Shown here one piece after another: positions 26,514-35,855 of a stretch of 40,661 bases of DNA. The stretch covers positions 1 to 40,661 of the forward strand of contig JABDEO010000003.1 of the NCBI GenBank assembly GCA_013287015.1, given 5' to 3'. Each line of letters opens with the position of its first letter. Position 1 is the first letter of the stretch. The DNA is from Chlamydiota bacterium (GTDB lineage: Bacteria; Chlamydiota; Chlamydiia; Chlamydiales; Parachlamydiaceae). Made by a program: the position numbers and the translations under genes. A model generated the notes under the pieces. The model was not told the DNA's origin and made no database searches. It saw only the letters and a program-made list of their open reading frames with translations.

Positions 26514-28958
26514 ATGGCGAAAAAAGGGACGGCAAAAACAAAGACAACAGGCAAAGCCAAACCTGATACAACGGCGATCCGTGGGCTATTCATCCTATGC
26601 GCAGGCGTTGCGCTGCTGCTAAGCTTATACAGCTTTGCGCGCGGGCAAGAGATGCACAATTGGATTGGACTAGTTGGATTTACCGTAGGCAAACTCTTGC
26701 ATGCGGTTTTTGGCTTAAGCAGCTACCTCTTTTGCATCTATATCATTTGGATCGGCTGGCGCTGGTTGTTTTGCAAACCGATCAACCATCCAAACATCAA
26801 AGCTCTCTATCTTGTCATACTCGCCGCCTCTCTTTGCATTATCCTATCGCTAATTGAAGATAATCTGCCTGCCTTCGCCAATGAGCTGAGCTCTCTGTTT
26901 TATCCCAACCATCGCAAGTCCCACTACCATCTGGGAGGCGCGCTCTTTTATTATCTTTATCGCGACCTCCCAGGATTCAATCTCCTACATATTTTCAATA
27001 CAACCGGCGTGGCTCTGCTCAGTTGCAGCGCATTGCTGGCCAGCGGCTTGTTCTTAACAAAAACCACCCCCTCGCAATTACTTGAAAAAATCGTAAACTT
27101 TTTTGCCCGCTTTAAACGGTCGGAAGAGGATCTCCAACCTGCAACTGTTGAACCAATTCCTTCGGAACCCTTTGACACCACGCGTTTCGTCAAAGTGCGC
27201 ATTCCAGATGGCTCCAATCAACATGCCCAAACACCACTCCAGAGTCAACCTTCCAAGGATGCGCCGCCGCCCGTTTCGTCCTCGCCCGATCTTCTTGCCA
27301 TTCAACCTGAAACAAATTTGACTGTGCGCCCTTCCGTTTCCAATAAGGAACAAACAGATCGCAAACGCATGCCTCCGCCTGATGAAACTCCTCCTAAAAA
27401 AAAGGAAGAACCAGTTCAAAAAAAACGGCAAAACGCTTTGGCTGCGCAGCGCGTTCATAATGGAGACTTTAAAAATTACCGAATACCCGAAATCTCTTTG
27501 CTCACCAATGCTAAAAAAGTGGATCAGTCATCTTTGAAGCAGGATCTGCGCCGCCAAGCCGAGGTCTTGGAAGAAACCCTTCAAAGCTTTGGCATTGAAG
27601 CCAAAGTCGGGCAAATCAACTGCGGCCCAACGATCACCTCATTCGAAGTGCACCCTGCCATTGGCGTAAAAGTTCAAAAGATCAAAACGCTGGAAAACGA
27701 CATCGCCCTTAATATGGAAGCGAAATCGATCCGCATCATCGCTCCGATTCCTGGAAAAGCCGCTGTCGGCATTGAAGTGCCTAATGCGAATCCGCAAGAG
27801 GTCTCTTTTAAGGAGATGCTGCTCGCCTACCAGCAGAGCGGCCGCAAGTTCCATATTCCGATCTTATTGGGCAAAGCGGTAAATGGCGACTATGTCATGA
27901 GCGACCTCGCCAAGATGCCGCATTGCATCATCGCAGGCGCCACGGGTTCAGGGAAATCGGTGTGCATCAACACGATTGTGATGTCGATTCTCCTGAACGC
28001 CAAGCCTGATGAAATTAAATTGGTGATGATCGATCCTAAAAAAGTGGAGCTTACTCCTTACGCCAAGCTGCCGCATATGCTGGCTCCAGTCATTACCGAA
28101 CCGTTAGGGGCTTGCGCGGCTCTTAATTGGCTGGTTAAGGAGATGGAGAATCGTTATGAAATTTTTAAACAGCTTGGCGTGCGCAATATTGATGCTTTTA
28201 ATACACGCGCCATCAACAAGGAACTGGAAGCCTCCTTAGAGCAAACGATTCCGGCGCATATGCCCTATATTGTGGTGATCATCGACGAACTGGCTGACCT
28301 CATGATGGTTGCGAGCAATGACATCGAAACGCCTATCGCCCGCATTGCGCAAATGGCGCGCGCTGTCGGCATTCATCTGATTCTTGCCACCCAACGTCCT
28401 TCGCGCGAGGTTATCACCGGTTTAATCAAGGCTAACTTCCCTACACGCATCTCCTTTAAAGTGGCAAGCCGCGTCAACAGCCAGATCGTATTGGATGAAA
28501 TCGGCGCGGAATCTTTGTTGGGCAATGGAGATATGCTGTTCCTGCCGCCTGGCTCCTCTACGTTGATACGTGCGCAAGGCGCCTTTATTCGCGACGAAGA
28601 CATCATGGCGGTTGTCACACAGATCTGCGAGCAGGCTCCGCCAAATTATGTCATCGCCTCCTTTGATAAAATGGGACGCGAAGCCTCTTCAGCGGACTCT
28701 AGTGAGGCGTCCGGCGATAGTTTGTATGCGCAAGCCGTAGACGTAGTTCTTAACACAGGCAATGCCTCCACAACATTTCTACAGCGTAAACTTAAAATCG
28801 GCTATGCGCGCGCTGCAAGCTTAATGGATCAGATGGAGGCCCAAAGCGTTATTGGACCGGCCGATGGGGCCAAACCGCGTAAAATCTTTGCTTCTTCAAA
28901 GGCCAAAAGTGAAGAGGCAGGAATGCCCGATGAGGCGAATCCATTTGACGATGAATAA
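26514..28958 (+). CDS. ftsK: DNA translocase FtsK/SpoIIIE
   Basis: N-terminal TM helices, variable Pro/Lys linker, motor with Walker A CIIAGATGSGKSVCINT, VVIIDELADLMMV, ATQRPSREVITGLIKANFPTRISFKV, C-terminal gamma-like domain (TFLQRKLKIGYARAASLMDQMEA). ATG at 26514 preferred; the track start 26424 lies inside the repeat. Confidence 0.96.
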   Translation: MAKKGTAKTKTTGKAKPDTTAIRGLFILCAGVALLLSLYSFARGQEMHNWIGLVGFTVGKLLHAVFGLSSYLFCIYIIWIGWRWLFCKPINHPNIKALYLVILAASLCIILSLIEDNLPAFANELSSLFYPNHRKSHYHLGGALFYYLYRDLPGFNLLHIFNTTGVALLSCSALLASGLFLTKTTPSQLLEKIVNFFARFKRSEEDLQPATVEPIPSEPFDTTRFVKVRIPDGSNQHAQTPLQSQPSKDAPPPVSSSPDLLAIQPETNLTVRPSVSNKEQTDRKRMPPPDETPPKKKEEPVQKKRQNALAAQRVHNGDFKNYRIPEISLLTNAKKVDQSSLKQDLRRQAEVLEETLQSFGIEAKVGQINCGPTITSFEVHPAIGVKVQKIKTLENDIALNMEAKSIRIIAPIPGKAAVGIEVPNANPQEVSFKEMLLAYQQSGRKFHIPILLGKAVNGDYVMSDLAKMPHCIIAGATGSGKSVCINTIVMSILLNAKPDEIKLVMIDPKKVELTPYAKLPHMLAPVITEPLGACAALNWLVKEMENRYEIFKQLGVRNIDAFNTRAINKELEASLEQTIPAHMPYIVVIIDELADLMMVASNDIETPIARIAQMARAVGIHLILATQRPSREVITGLIKANFPTRISFKVASRVNSQIVLDEIGAESLLGNGDMLFLPPGSSTLIRAQGAFIRDEDIMAVVTQICEQAPPNYVIASFDKMGREASSADSSEASGDSLYAQAVDVVLNTGNASTTFLQRKLKIGYARAASLMDQMEAQSVIGPADGAKPRKIFASSKAKSEEAGMPDEANPFDDE

Positions 28959-29022
28959 CCCAGGATCGCAAAACGGAAAGACCGGCGCAAGCGTAAGAGC
29001 AAGAGTGCAAAAGAGTAACGAT

Positions 29023-29357
29023 AAAAATTCAACGCAAAGACGGGCGCAAGAATACAAAAGAGTAAAGATAAAAATTCAACGCAAAGACGCAAAGGCGCAA
29101 AGACGCAAAGAGATTGAAAATATTAAATTTATTAATACATATTTCGTTTTTAGGGTATAGTTCAAATCAGGATATTTTTTTTTATTCATTTTTGAACTAT
29201 GACTCAAAATTCGCTAAATTAGACATAAAATACTGACCTGCGAAATATGTATTAATAAATTTAATCCATTCAATCTCTTTGCGTCTTTGCGTCTTTGCGT
29301 TGAATTTTTATCTTTACTCTTTTGTATTCTTGCGCCCGTCTTTGCGTTGAATTTTTA
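29023..29357. repeat. long inverted repeat, family 8 (gcgtctttgcgtctttgcgttgaattttt type), arms about 120 bp
   Basis: aaaaattcaacgcaaagacgggcgcaagaatacaaaagagtaaagataaaaattcaacgcaaagacgcaaagg...aatacatatttcg paired with cgaaatatgtatt...tctttgcgtctttgcgtctttgcgttgaatttttatctttactcttttgtattcttgcgcccgtctttgcgttgaattttt. Confidence 0.95.
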
Positions 29358-29460
29358 AACGTTTTAATTTAAATTATTTTCAAAATTCAAACAAATTATT
29401 GCATTAAAATATATTTTATATACAATGAGGTTATTGTCCCTTATTTTATAAGGAGGCGTT

Positions 29461-32325
29461 ATGTGCACACCAACAGAAACTACAAAAGACAGATATTTAA
29501 ATTATACCTTGGAGACCAATAAGGAGACCACTAAACCTTTGCCAAATAAAATCAAGCGGGTATTAAATAATCATTTGGTTCCTTTTCAAGAAACAATTAA
29601 AGAACATCACCCTCGTTCTCGACAACAAAGTACACATGCCATTAAACAAACCATTATAAAAAAAGAAAATAATCACGATATGCATAATAATCTATGCAAA
29701 AACGGCTATGTAGGATTGGCAAAAACTTTACTCGGCAAAAAAGGAGCTCCATGGGACGACATCACTGCGCTTTCTTCGCCGATTCTAATGGAACAGGTAA
29801 CTCATCTACACACGATTTGTTGCATCGAAGCGCCGCCTTCTGCGGCGAATGCCATGCAGAAGTTTTTCTCGTTCTGCTTAAAAGTCGCTCAACAGCATCT
29901 TGAACATGATGTCCTGGATTTTTCAAATTGTGATAAAGATGGAGTGAACGTGACTAGCGTCTTTTTAGGAAAGGCCCTCTATCTGGTCGGCGTCGATCCC
30001 AATGAGACTTGTGAACTAGTGGATTTAGATGAGTCTAAAGCGGAACGCAGTAAACAAAATATCGAAGAGCAATTTCAGAAAAAATTAAGGCTCATTGGTG
30101 AGAGAACGAAAAATCATGTAGCGCAACATCAGAAAATAGGCATCCAAGATCACACGCGCGCCCGGATGATCAAACTGCCTACCGAATTCGCCATGGCGCT
30201 CATTACAAACACCGGCGCCGTTAATGTCGGAATCATCTCCATATTAAAAAAAACTCTTCTCCCAAAAGATCAAGATCATCTTTCCCATGAAAGCGATATT
30301 CATCATATTTTAACCTTGCTTGAAGACTCCCCAAATATGCGCGAACAACTCGCCTCGATTCAGCCTCCGAAATTTTCAGGGGCGCCTGCAGAGCATATCA
30401 TTCGCATTATCCTGGGGTTGTCGAGCCAAGCGAAAATTACACATGTTGATGCGAAGAGAGCCGCTTTAAGCGCTCTGCTTTCGCATTTACGCCAAGGAAA
30501 CGCCGGATCTTGCTTTGCCACTTTCGTCGCTATCGGCACGCTTTCGACAAACCCGAAACGCTGCCTGGCCGACTTTAAGGAGATGCTAAGAGATAGCAAA
30601 TTGACACGGAAAATTAATCATCAACTCGTAGAATTTCCGTTTCTGATGGATAGCGGTGAGGAGTCAATACATCGAAAAATTAATTTGAATATAAAAGGGC
30701 AAGTTCTTGCACAGGATGCAATTCTTGGTTTTATCTGGGACTCTCCAGGCATGCAGGCCGCTTGTCGCGCGGCGGGCATTGACAATATTGCAAAGGCTGT
30801 AATGACAGTCATCCCTTTATTGTTTCCTCGAAATAAAACCGAAAAAGTTCCGGTAGTAATATCAATAAAAGAGATTCTTTCTAAATTAATTATGAACCAT
30901 AGGTTAAAATGCCTAGACATTCAGGAAGATATTCCCACTCTACTGAATCGAGCGGCTCTGGCATTCGAAGGTGAAACGCAAAATCTTTTGCAAAAGATGT
31001 GGGAGAATGCACTGGCGGGCATGGCTGAATGCAAAGAAAGCGGACTATTAAAGCATTCGATCATTGAATCCATTTCAAAACCGATCTTCGAAGCTATTTC
31101 AGTAATATCTCCTAAGGGAAAACATCTCCCATGGGACCCTTTATTGAAAAGCATCGCTCAGCAATTAACGCAGAGGATTCAACTGCAATACTCACCCCAC
31201 ATTCTCAGTCATGCAACGTCGAGTGACGAACATTCAGCTGAAGGCGCTTTTGTCTTATATGATCGCGGCCAGTCCAACATGCCAACGGAGTGGAAAATCA
31301 TCAACCAACCCTCTAGTTTTCAGGACTTTGTCCATTCCATCATTTGTCACGCCTACAAAGGCATCCAACAGGTCAGTCTGTCGCCGCGCTCTACGGGATT
31401 GATTGACCATGGTTACATCAAAATTTTCCAAACCATCCAAAGCCAACTGTTCCTCAAATCCGTGTTGGAAGAGTACGATGAGGACAACAAAAACAACTCC
31501 GACTTGCTTAATCAATTTGAAAGGCTTGAGCATACTCCTTGGCTGGATAAAAGTGGAGACGATCCTGAGGAAGTGTTGCGCATCTACCAAGAGAGAACAG
31601 ATCCTTTTTCCAACCAGGTTAAATTCACCCCATTGAATGCACATCAGTTGTTGAGTCATTTGATCGATATTGGAAAAAACAGTGAACCGGAAATGCAGGA
31701 AGAGTTAGAAAATAATCCCCATTCACGTCTGCCGCTGATTGTGCATGGACTGCACTCCTGTTCACTTTTATTGGGACATCCCTCTATGGTGAAAGCTTGG
31801 AAATCCGATACGCATACGGATGCATGGGTGAACGAGACAATCACCTATCCTGGACAAGCCATCGCCCATGGCCCTATTCAGCCTTCAACCTGTAAAATAT
31901 TGATCGACTACATGCAAAAATTAATCCCCGCAGAGCATCAGGAGAGTTTTAAAAAAGAGGCCGGTTCGATAAAAGAATCACTCAGCGTTCATAAATTCCG
32001 CAATGCCCTTTTACATGTGATCAGCAAAATGCACACGCCCGAATACCCAACCCTTGGAATGATCGCCTCAGAAATAGATAAATGTTTGTGCCAAAAAGCA
32101 TTGCCGGAAAACCAGCGCAATATCATTCGCGATACAGCCGTGCACTTTGCCGATAGCAATTGGTTCGATGGAGCGCACGATGTCCATTTTTGCTGCATTG
32201 TTAATCCGGGCGTTGGCCAACTTGAAATGTGGCAGATTTTGGATGACGGCACGGGACTGTGTCCGCGAGAGCAGGCGAAGTGGGTCATTAAAAGGCAGTG
32301 GCGCCTCATCTCCACCATTCTTTAA
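29461..32325 (+). CDS. 954-aa hypothetical protein with a papain-like Cys/His/Asp motif arrangement
   Basis: Continuous ORF with aaggaggcgtt RBS; QGNAGSCFATFVAIGTL in the middle and HFADSNWFDGAHDVHFCCIVNPGVGQLEMWQILDDGTG at the C-terminus. Confidence 0.85.
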   Translation: MCTPTETTKDRYLNYTLETNKETTKPLPNKIKRVLNNHLVPFQETIKEHHPRSRQQSTHAIKQTIIKKENNHDMHNNLCKNGYVGLAKTLLGKKGAPWDDITALSSPILMEQVTHLHTICCIEAPPSAANAMQKFFSFCLKVAQQHLEHDVLDFSNCDKDGVNVTSVFLGKALYLVGVDPNETCELVDLDESKAERSKQNIEEQFQKKLRLIGERTKNHVAQHQKIGIQDHTRARMIKLPTEFAMALITNTGAVNVGIISILKKTLLPKDQDHLSHESDIHHILTLLEDSPNMREQLASIQPPKFSGAPAEHIIRIILGLSSQAKITHVDAKRAALSALLSHLRQGNAGSCFATFVAIGTLSTNPKRCLADFKEMLRDSKLTRKINHQLVEFPFLMDSGEESIHRKINLNIKGQVLAQDAILGFIWDSPGMQAACRAAGIDNIAKAVMTVIPLLFPRNKTEKVPVVISIKEILSKLIMNHRLKCLDIQEDIPTLLNRAALAFEGETQNLLQKMWENALAGMAECKESGLLKHSIIESISKPIFEAISVISPKGKHLPWDPLLKSIAQQLTQRIQLQYSPHILSHATSSDEHSAEGAFVLYDRGQSNMPTEWKIINQPSSFQDFVHSIICHAYKGIQQVSLSPRSTGLIDHGYIKIFQTIQSQLFLKSVLEEYDEDNKNNSDLLNQFERLEHTPWLDKSGDDPEEVLRIYQERTDPFSNQVKFTPLNAHQLLSHLIDIGKNSEPEMQEELENNPHSRLPLIVHGLHSCSLLLGHPSMVKAWKSDTHTDAWVNETITYPGQAIAHGPIQPSTCKILIDYMQKLIPAEHQESFKKEAGSIKESLSVHKFRNALLHVISKMHTPEYPTLGMIASEIDKCLCQKALPENQRNIIRDTAVHFADSNWFDGAHDVHFCCIVNPGVGQLEMWQILDDGTGLCPREQAKWVIKRQWRLISTIL

Positions 32326-32335
32326 CATCTGTGCA

Positions 32336-32815
32336 TTACTTATGCTTAGAATGATGGGCAAACCTACGATGTCTAACATTCAATGAGAGTGATTTTTCTT
32401 TTCTTCGTTCTTTCTTGGCTTGCACAAGACCTGCCATATTGACTTCATGGAATAATTTGCCGAAATCTGCATTTTTTGCGTTCAAACGGTCCATAATATG
32501 CATGCGAATGTAGACATCCATAGGTGGAGCAGGCAATTGACCACTTTCCCATTTGATCACAGCAGCATGAGACACTCCGAAGACTTCGCCAAAGGCTGTT
32601 GTCGTCATTTCAAAATATTTTCGGATAAAGCGTAATTCACTTGCTTGTAATGGAGTGGACTTATGAATCAGCATTTTTAATACTTCTAGCTGAAGTATGT
32701 TTAGATTAATGTCTAAAACCCATTCTCCCAGGATTTTTCTCATGGGCACGTCGATAAGCTCGATGGGAAAGCCTAAATCTGTATAAGTGAATGTCTCATT
32801 TTTTTTTTCGATCAT
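32336..32815 (-). CDS. HTH-domain protein, putative antitoxin
   Basis: 159 aa; LRFIRKYFEMTTTAFGEVFGVSHAAVIKWESGQ is an Xre/MqsA-type HTH; lies 4 bp downstream of the DUF4258-like ORF. Confidence 0.75.
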   Translation of the reverse strand: MIEKKNETFTYTDLGFPIELIDVPMRKILGEWVLDINLNILQLEVLKMLIHKSTPLQASELRFIRKYFEMTTTAFGEVFGVSHAAVIKWESGQLPAPPMDVYIRMHIMDRLNAKNADFGKLFHEVNMAGLVQAKKERRKEKSLSLNVRHRRFAHHSKHK

Positions 32816-32819
32816 AGTA

Positions 32820-33140
32820 TTACCCTTTTACCACATGCATCACAGTGATAATCATCATTCCAGCATCATCAAAAACAATGATGATTCGAATATCAATTTC
32901 ATCTAATGTTTTACCTCTAACAGAATATTTCCACGTTTGAAATGCCTCATCAAAAGAAGTCTTTTGTTTTTCATGATATCCGTTCTTTAAGACGTATAAA
33001 ACATCCGGCAAGTCGATTTCTCTTTCTGATTCTCTTTCGATCGCATGCTTGCTTTGTCGATAAAGCCCCTTATCAAGGCAGTCGCGGATCTTTGGAAAAA
33101 GCTCATCCGCTTGGGAAGGCCGTTTTGCTCTGTCTTTCAT
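32820..33140 (-). CDS. DUF4258-like small protein, putative toxin
   Basis: 106 aa; SKHAIERESEREIDLPDVLYVLKNGYHEKQKTSFDEAFQTWKYSVRGKTLDEIDIRIIIVFDDAGMMIITVMHV fits the DUF4258 pattern. Confidence 0.7.
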   Translation of the reverse strand: MKDRAKRPSQADELFPKIRDCLDKGLYRQSKHAIERESEREIDLPDVLYVLKNGYHEKQKTSFDEAFQTWKYSVRGKTLDEIDIRIIIVFDDAGMMIITVMHVVKG

Positions 33141-33301
33141 TTCGTTAAATCTAAACGTGTTATCTTTCCATGTTTCATTGTAACAAAGTTACATATTTCT
33201 AGCAAGCATCCCAGCTTTGCGATTTACGGCTTTATTTTTTTCTCATGAGCATGTATCATTAATATGTCGTCATATAAAAAATATTTATTTTTGGAAAAAT
33301 C

Positions 33302-34585
33302 GTGTCCGAGAAAAACAAAAAATTTCGCATTGCAACGCTGGGATGCCGCACAAATCAATATGAATCGCAGGCTTATCAAAATCAGCTTGAAACGATGGGC
33401 TACACGGAAGCTAATGACGGAGAATCCGCTGACATCTGCATTGTCAACACCTGCACTGTCACCGAATCCGCAGACAGCCATAGCCGGCATGCCATCAGGC
33501 AGTTGGCTCGCGAAAACCCCGGCTCTCAACTTGTGGTGACGGGCTGTTTCGCCGAACGACAACCAGATCTCGTCAAACAGATGGAGGGCGTATCGCATGT
33601 CGTTTCCAACCTACAGAAAGAAAATCTGATCTCCTCCATTTTTCCGGACGAAGACGTCCCTGAATTTTCCATTAAAAATTTCGACGCCCGCACTCGCGCA
33701 TTCGTTAAAGTGCAAGACGGTTGCAACTCCTTTTGCACATACTGCGTCATTCCCTATGTAAGAGGACGTTCCCGATCACGCTCTATTCCCGATATCTTGC
33801 AAGAAGTGGAGGAATTAATAAAAAACGGCTACAAAGAGGTCGTTTTAACAGGAATCAATATTGGCGATTTTGACGGCAACCCTTCAGAGGGTGAAGCCCC
33901 TCATCGCCTAGCGGACCTCGTGCGCGCCGTCGATCAAATTCCAGGGTTGAAACGCTTGCGCGTGTCGTCCATTGACCCTGATGAAGTAAATGACGACCTC
34001 GCAGACGCTATTTTAAATGGGCGAACCACATGCCACTCGATGCATCTAGTCCTGCAATCAGGATCCAATGTCATCCTTAAACGCATGAATCGTAAATATA
34101 CTCGCCAAATTTTTATGGACACCGTGGAACGCATGCAGACAGCCAGCCCTGATTTCACTGTCACCACAGACGTCATTGTTGGATTCCCCGGAGAAACCGA
34201 CGCCGATTTTACAGAAACCCTCCAGGTGATGCGCGAAGTCAAATTCGCAAAAACGCATATGTTTCCTTACAGCGATCGTCCCAGGACGCGCTCTGCATTG
34301 ATGCCCAATAAAGTGGCGCCCGAAGTGATCCGTGAACGCAAACAAATCATCCTCCGCGCCACCGAGGAGATCGGCTATGAACTGCGCAATCAATTTCTTT
34401 CACGTCGCATGACCATTTTAACCGAAAATACAGATCCTTCAAGGCCGGGTCAGATCGCAGGACACACTGAAAACTTTCTTATGGTATGGGTGCAAAGCGA
34501 TGCGTATGGCCCAAATGAACTCGTAGAAGTCGAATTAATTGAAAATACGCCTGTCGGGTTGATTGGCAAAGTGATTGGAGTATAA
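33302..34585 (+). CDS. mtaB: tRNA t6A37 methylthiotransferase MtaB (radical SAM)
   Basis: UPF0004 domain RIATLGCRTNQYESQAYQNQLETMGY / VNTCTVTESADSHSRHAIRQ; radical SAM CNSFCTYCVIPYVRGRSRSR; VIVGFPGETDADF; C-terminal TRAM-like region. Confidence 0.93.
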   Translation: MSEKNKKFRIATLGCRTNQYESQAYQNQLETMGYTEANDGESADICIVNTCTVTESADSHSRHAIRQLARENPGSQLVVTGCFAERQPDLVKQMEGVSHVVSNLQKENLISSIFPDEDVPEFSIKNFDARTRAFVKVQDGCNSFCTYCVIPYVRGRSRSRSIPDILQEVEELIKNGYKEVVLTGINIGDFDGNPSEGEAPHRLADLVRAVDQIPGLKRLRVSSIDPDEVNDDLADAILNGRTTCHSMHLVLQSGSNVILKRMNRKYTRQIFMDTVERMQTASPDFTVTTDVIVGFPGETDADFTETLQVMREVKFAKTHMFPYSDRPRTRSALMPNKVAPEVIRERKQIILRATEEIGYELRNQFLSRRMTILTENTDPSRPGQIAGHTENFLMVWVQSDAYGPNELVEVELIENTPVGLIGKVIGV

Positions 34586-35646
34586 TGCGCATTGCGGTTG
34601 CCGAACGCCTACGCCCATTTTCACATATCCCAGGGACCTGTTTTTTACTTCCGGGGTCCAGTTTGCGCTTCCAAGCGTTTCCCGCGCTCTTGCGCATCCA
34701 TGACTTAGCGGAAAAAGAACCGCGCTTCATCGCCGAAATCCCTCTGGATGTCACGGGGCCGGTAAAAGATTTCACCATCATGCAGGATCTGGAAAAAGGT
34801 CTTCTGCGAATCTGGGGCCATACGGCTAAAGGCTTTATGCGTTATCGAATCAGCGCTCGTCCAGAAAGCCCGGAGGGATTCGCCATTGCGATGGAAAAAT
34901 TCCCAGATGATATGACAAACCATTCTGAATATGGCAACGCTCCATCCACCTACATTCCACCTTCAATAGATCGCCTTTCTCTGGGCAGCCAGAAAGCTCA
35001 GGATTGGAATCTGATGCTCCGCCGCCGTGATTTAGCCGAGATTCTGCCTTTATGGTTTAGACTGGGGCAACTGATCCCTAATGCCGCTCAATCCATCGCT
35101 GAAGGAACTGCAATGCTGCTGCAGTTTTGTCGTAAAAGCATTGAATCGCAAAAACGCGTCGAGATCTGTTCCGCTTTTAATGACCTGTTTTCAGCCGGAT
35201 TCGAGTGCGGCTTATCTCCACGCCTTATTGATGAACAGCATCAAGGTTATCATTTACCGCCGCTCACTATAAAAAATGCCGCAGGAGGCAGTCCGCTCAG
35301 TTTGCTGACTGAAGGAGCTTCATTGATTAGACAGCTTTTTGTGCAGTTCCAGGACCTTCATATTCATGTGTTGCCTGTTCTTCCACCTGATTTTCATTGC
35401 GGCCGCCTTATTCAGACACAGTGTGGGACAGCGGGCGTTATGGACCTTGAATGGAGCAAACATCTCACGCGTCGAATGACGTTTACAGCGCAAATTGAAG
35501 GACAATTACAGTTCCATTTTCAAAAAGAGCTGCGGCGTTTTCGTTTGCGCCGCAACCAACAAGATCGCGGTCAAACGATCAATTGCAATGAACCTATCGA
35601 TGTGCATGCTGGGGAGTCGTATTATTTCGACCGTTTCGAAAAGTAA
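34585..35646 (+). CDS. hypothetical protein
   Basis: 353-aa ORF whose ATG overlaps the mtaB stop (taatg), suggesting translational coupling. Confidence 0.8.
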   Translation: MRIAVAERLRPFSHIPGTCFLLPGSSLRFQAFPALLRIHDLAEKEPRFIAEIPLDVTGPVKDFTIMQDLEKGLLRIWGHTAKGFMRYRISARPESPEGFAIAMEKFPDDMTNHSEYGNAPSTYIPPSIDRLSLGSQKAQDWNLMLRRRDLAEILPLWFRLGQLIPNAAQSIAEGTAMLLQFCRKSIESQKRVEICSAFNDLFSAGFECGLSPRLIDEQHQGYHLPPLTIKNAAGGSPLSLLTEGASLIRQLFVQFQDLHIHVLPVLPPDFHCGRLIQTQCGTAGVMDLEWSKHLTRRMTFTAQIEGQLQFHFQKELRRFRLRRNQQDRGQTINCNEPIDVHAGESYYFDRFEK

Positions 35647-35650
35647 CGGG

Positions 35651-35788
35651 TGCAATTAAAAGTGAGGGGCTAAAGAAGGTAGCCAGGGCGTCCCGCCCTG
35701 ATCGCGTGTATTATCTTCAATGTTTTTTGCCTACAGAGCAGGGCGGGACGCCCTGGCTACCTTCCTTAGCCCCTCACTTTTAATTGCA
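35651..35788. repeat. dispersed palindromic repeat, family 3, copy 2, nested in a longer palindrome
   Basis: gtgcaattaaaagtgaggggctaa + family 3 core + ttagcccctcacttttaattgca; the core matches 6903-6998. Confidence 0.95.
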
Positions 35789-35855
35789 TCTAAAATAACT
35801 TAACACGTTGACGCTGCATTCTGAATTTGATACTGTAGCACATTTGGGGGGATAG

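Noticed and set aside
28852-29160. 102-aa plus-strand ORF overlapping the ftsK 3' end and the repeat
   Set aside because: Lysine/arginine-rich translation of the repeat arm, out of frame with ftsK.
29023-29357. Repeated gcgtctttgcgtctttgcg units as a possible CRISPR array
   Set aside because: The units form two complementary arms of one palindrome, with no regular spacers and no cas genes nearby.
1951-35788. Long palindromes as pure whole-genome-amplification chimeras
   Set aside because: Not excluded formally, but arms contain real mismatches, families recur at distant sites and arms covary between copies, which amplification artefacts would not produce.
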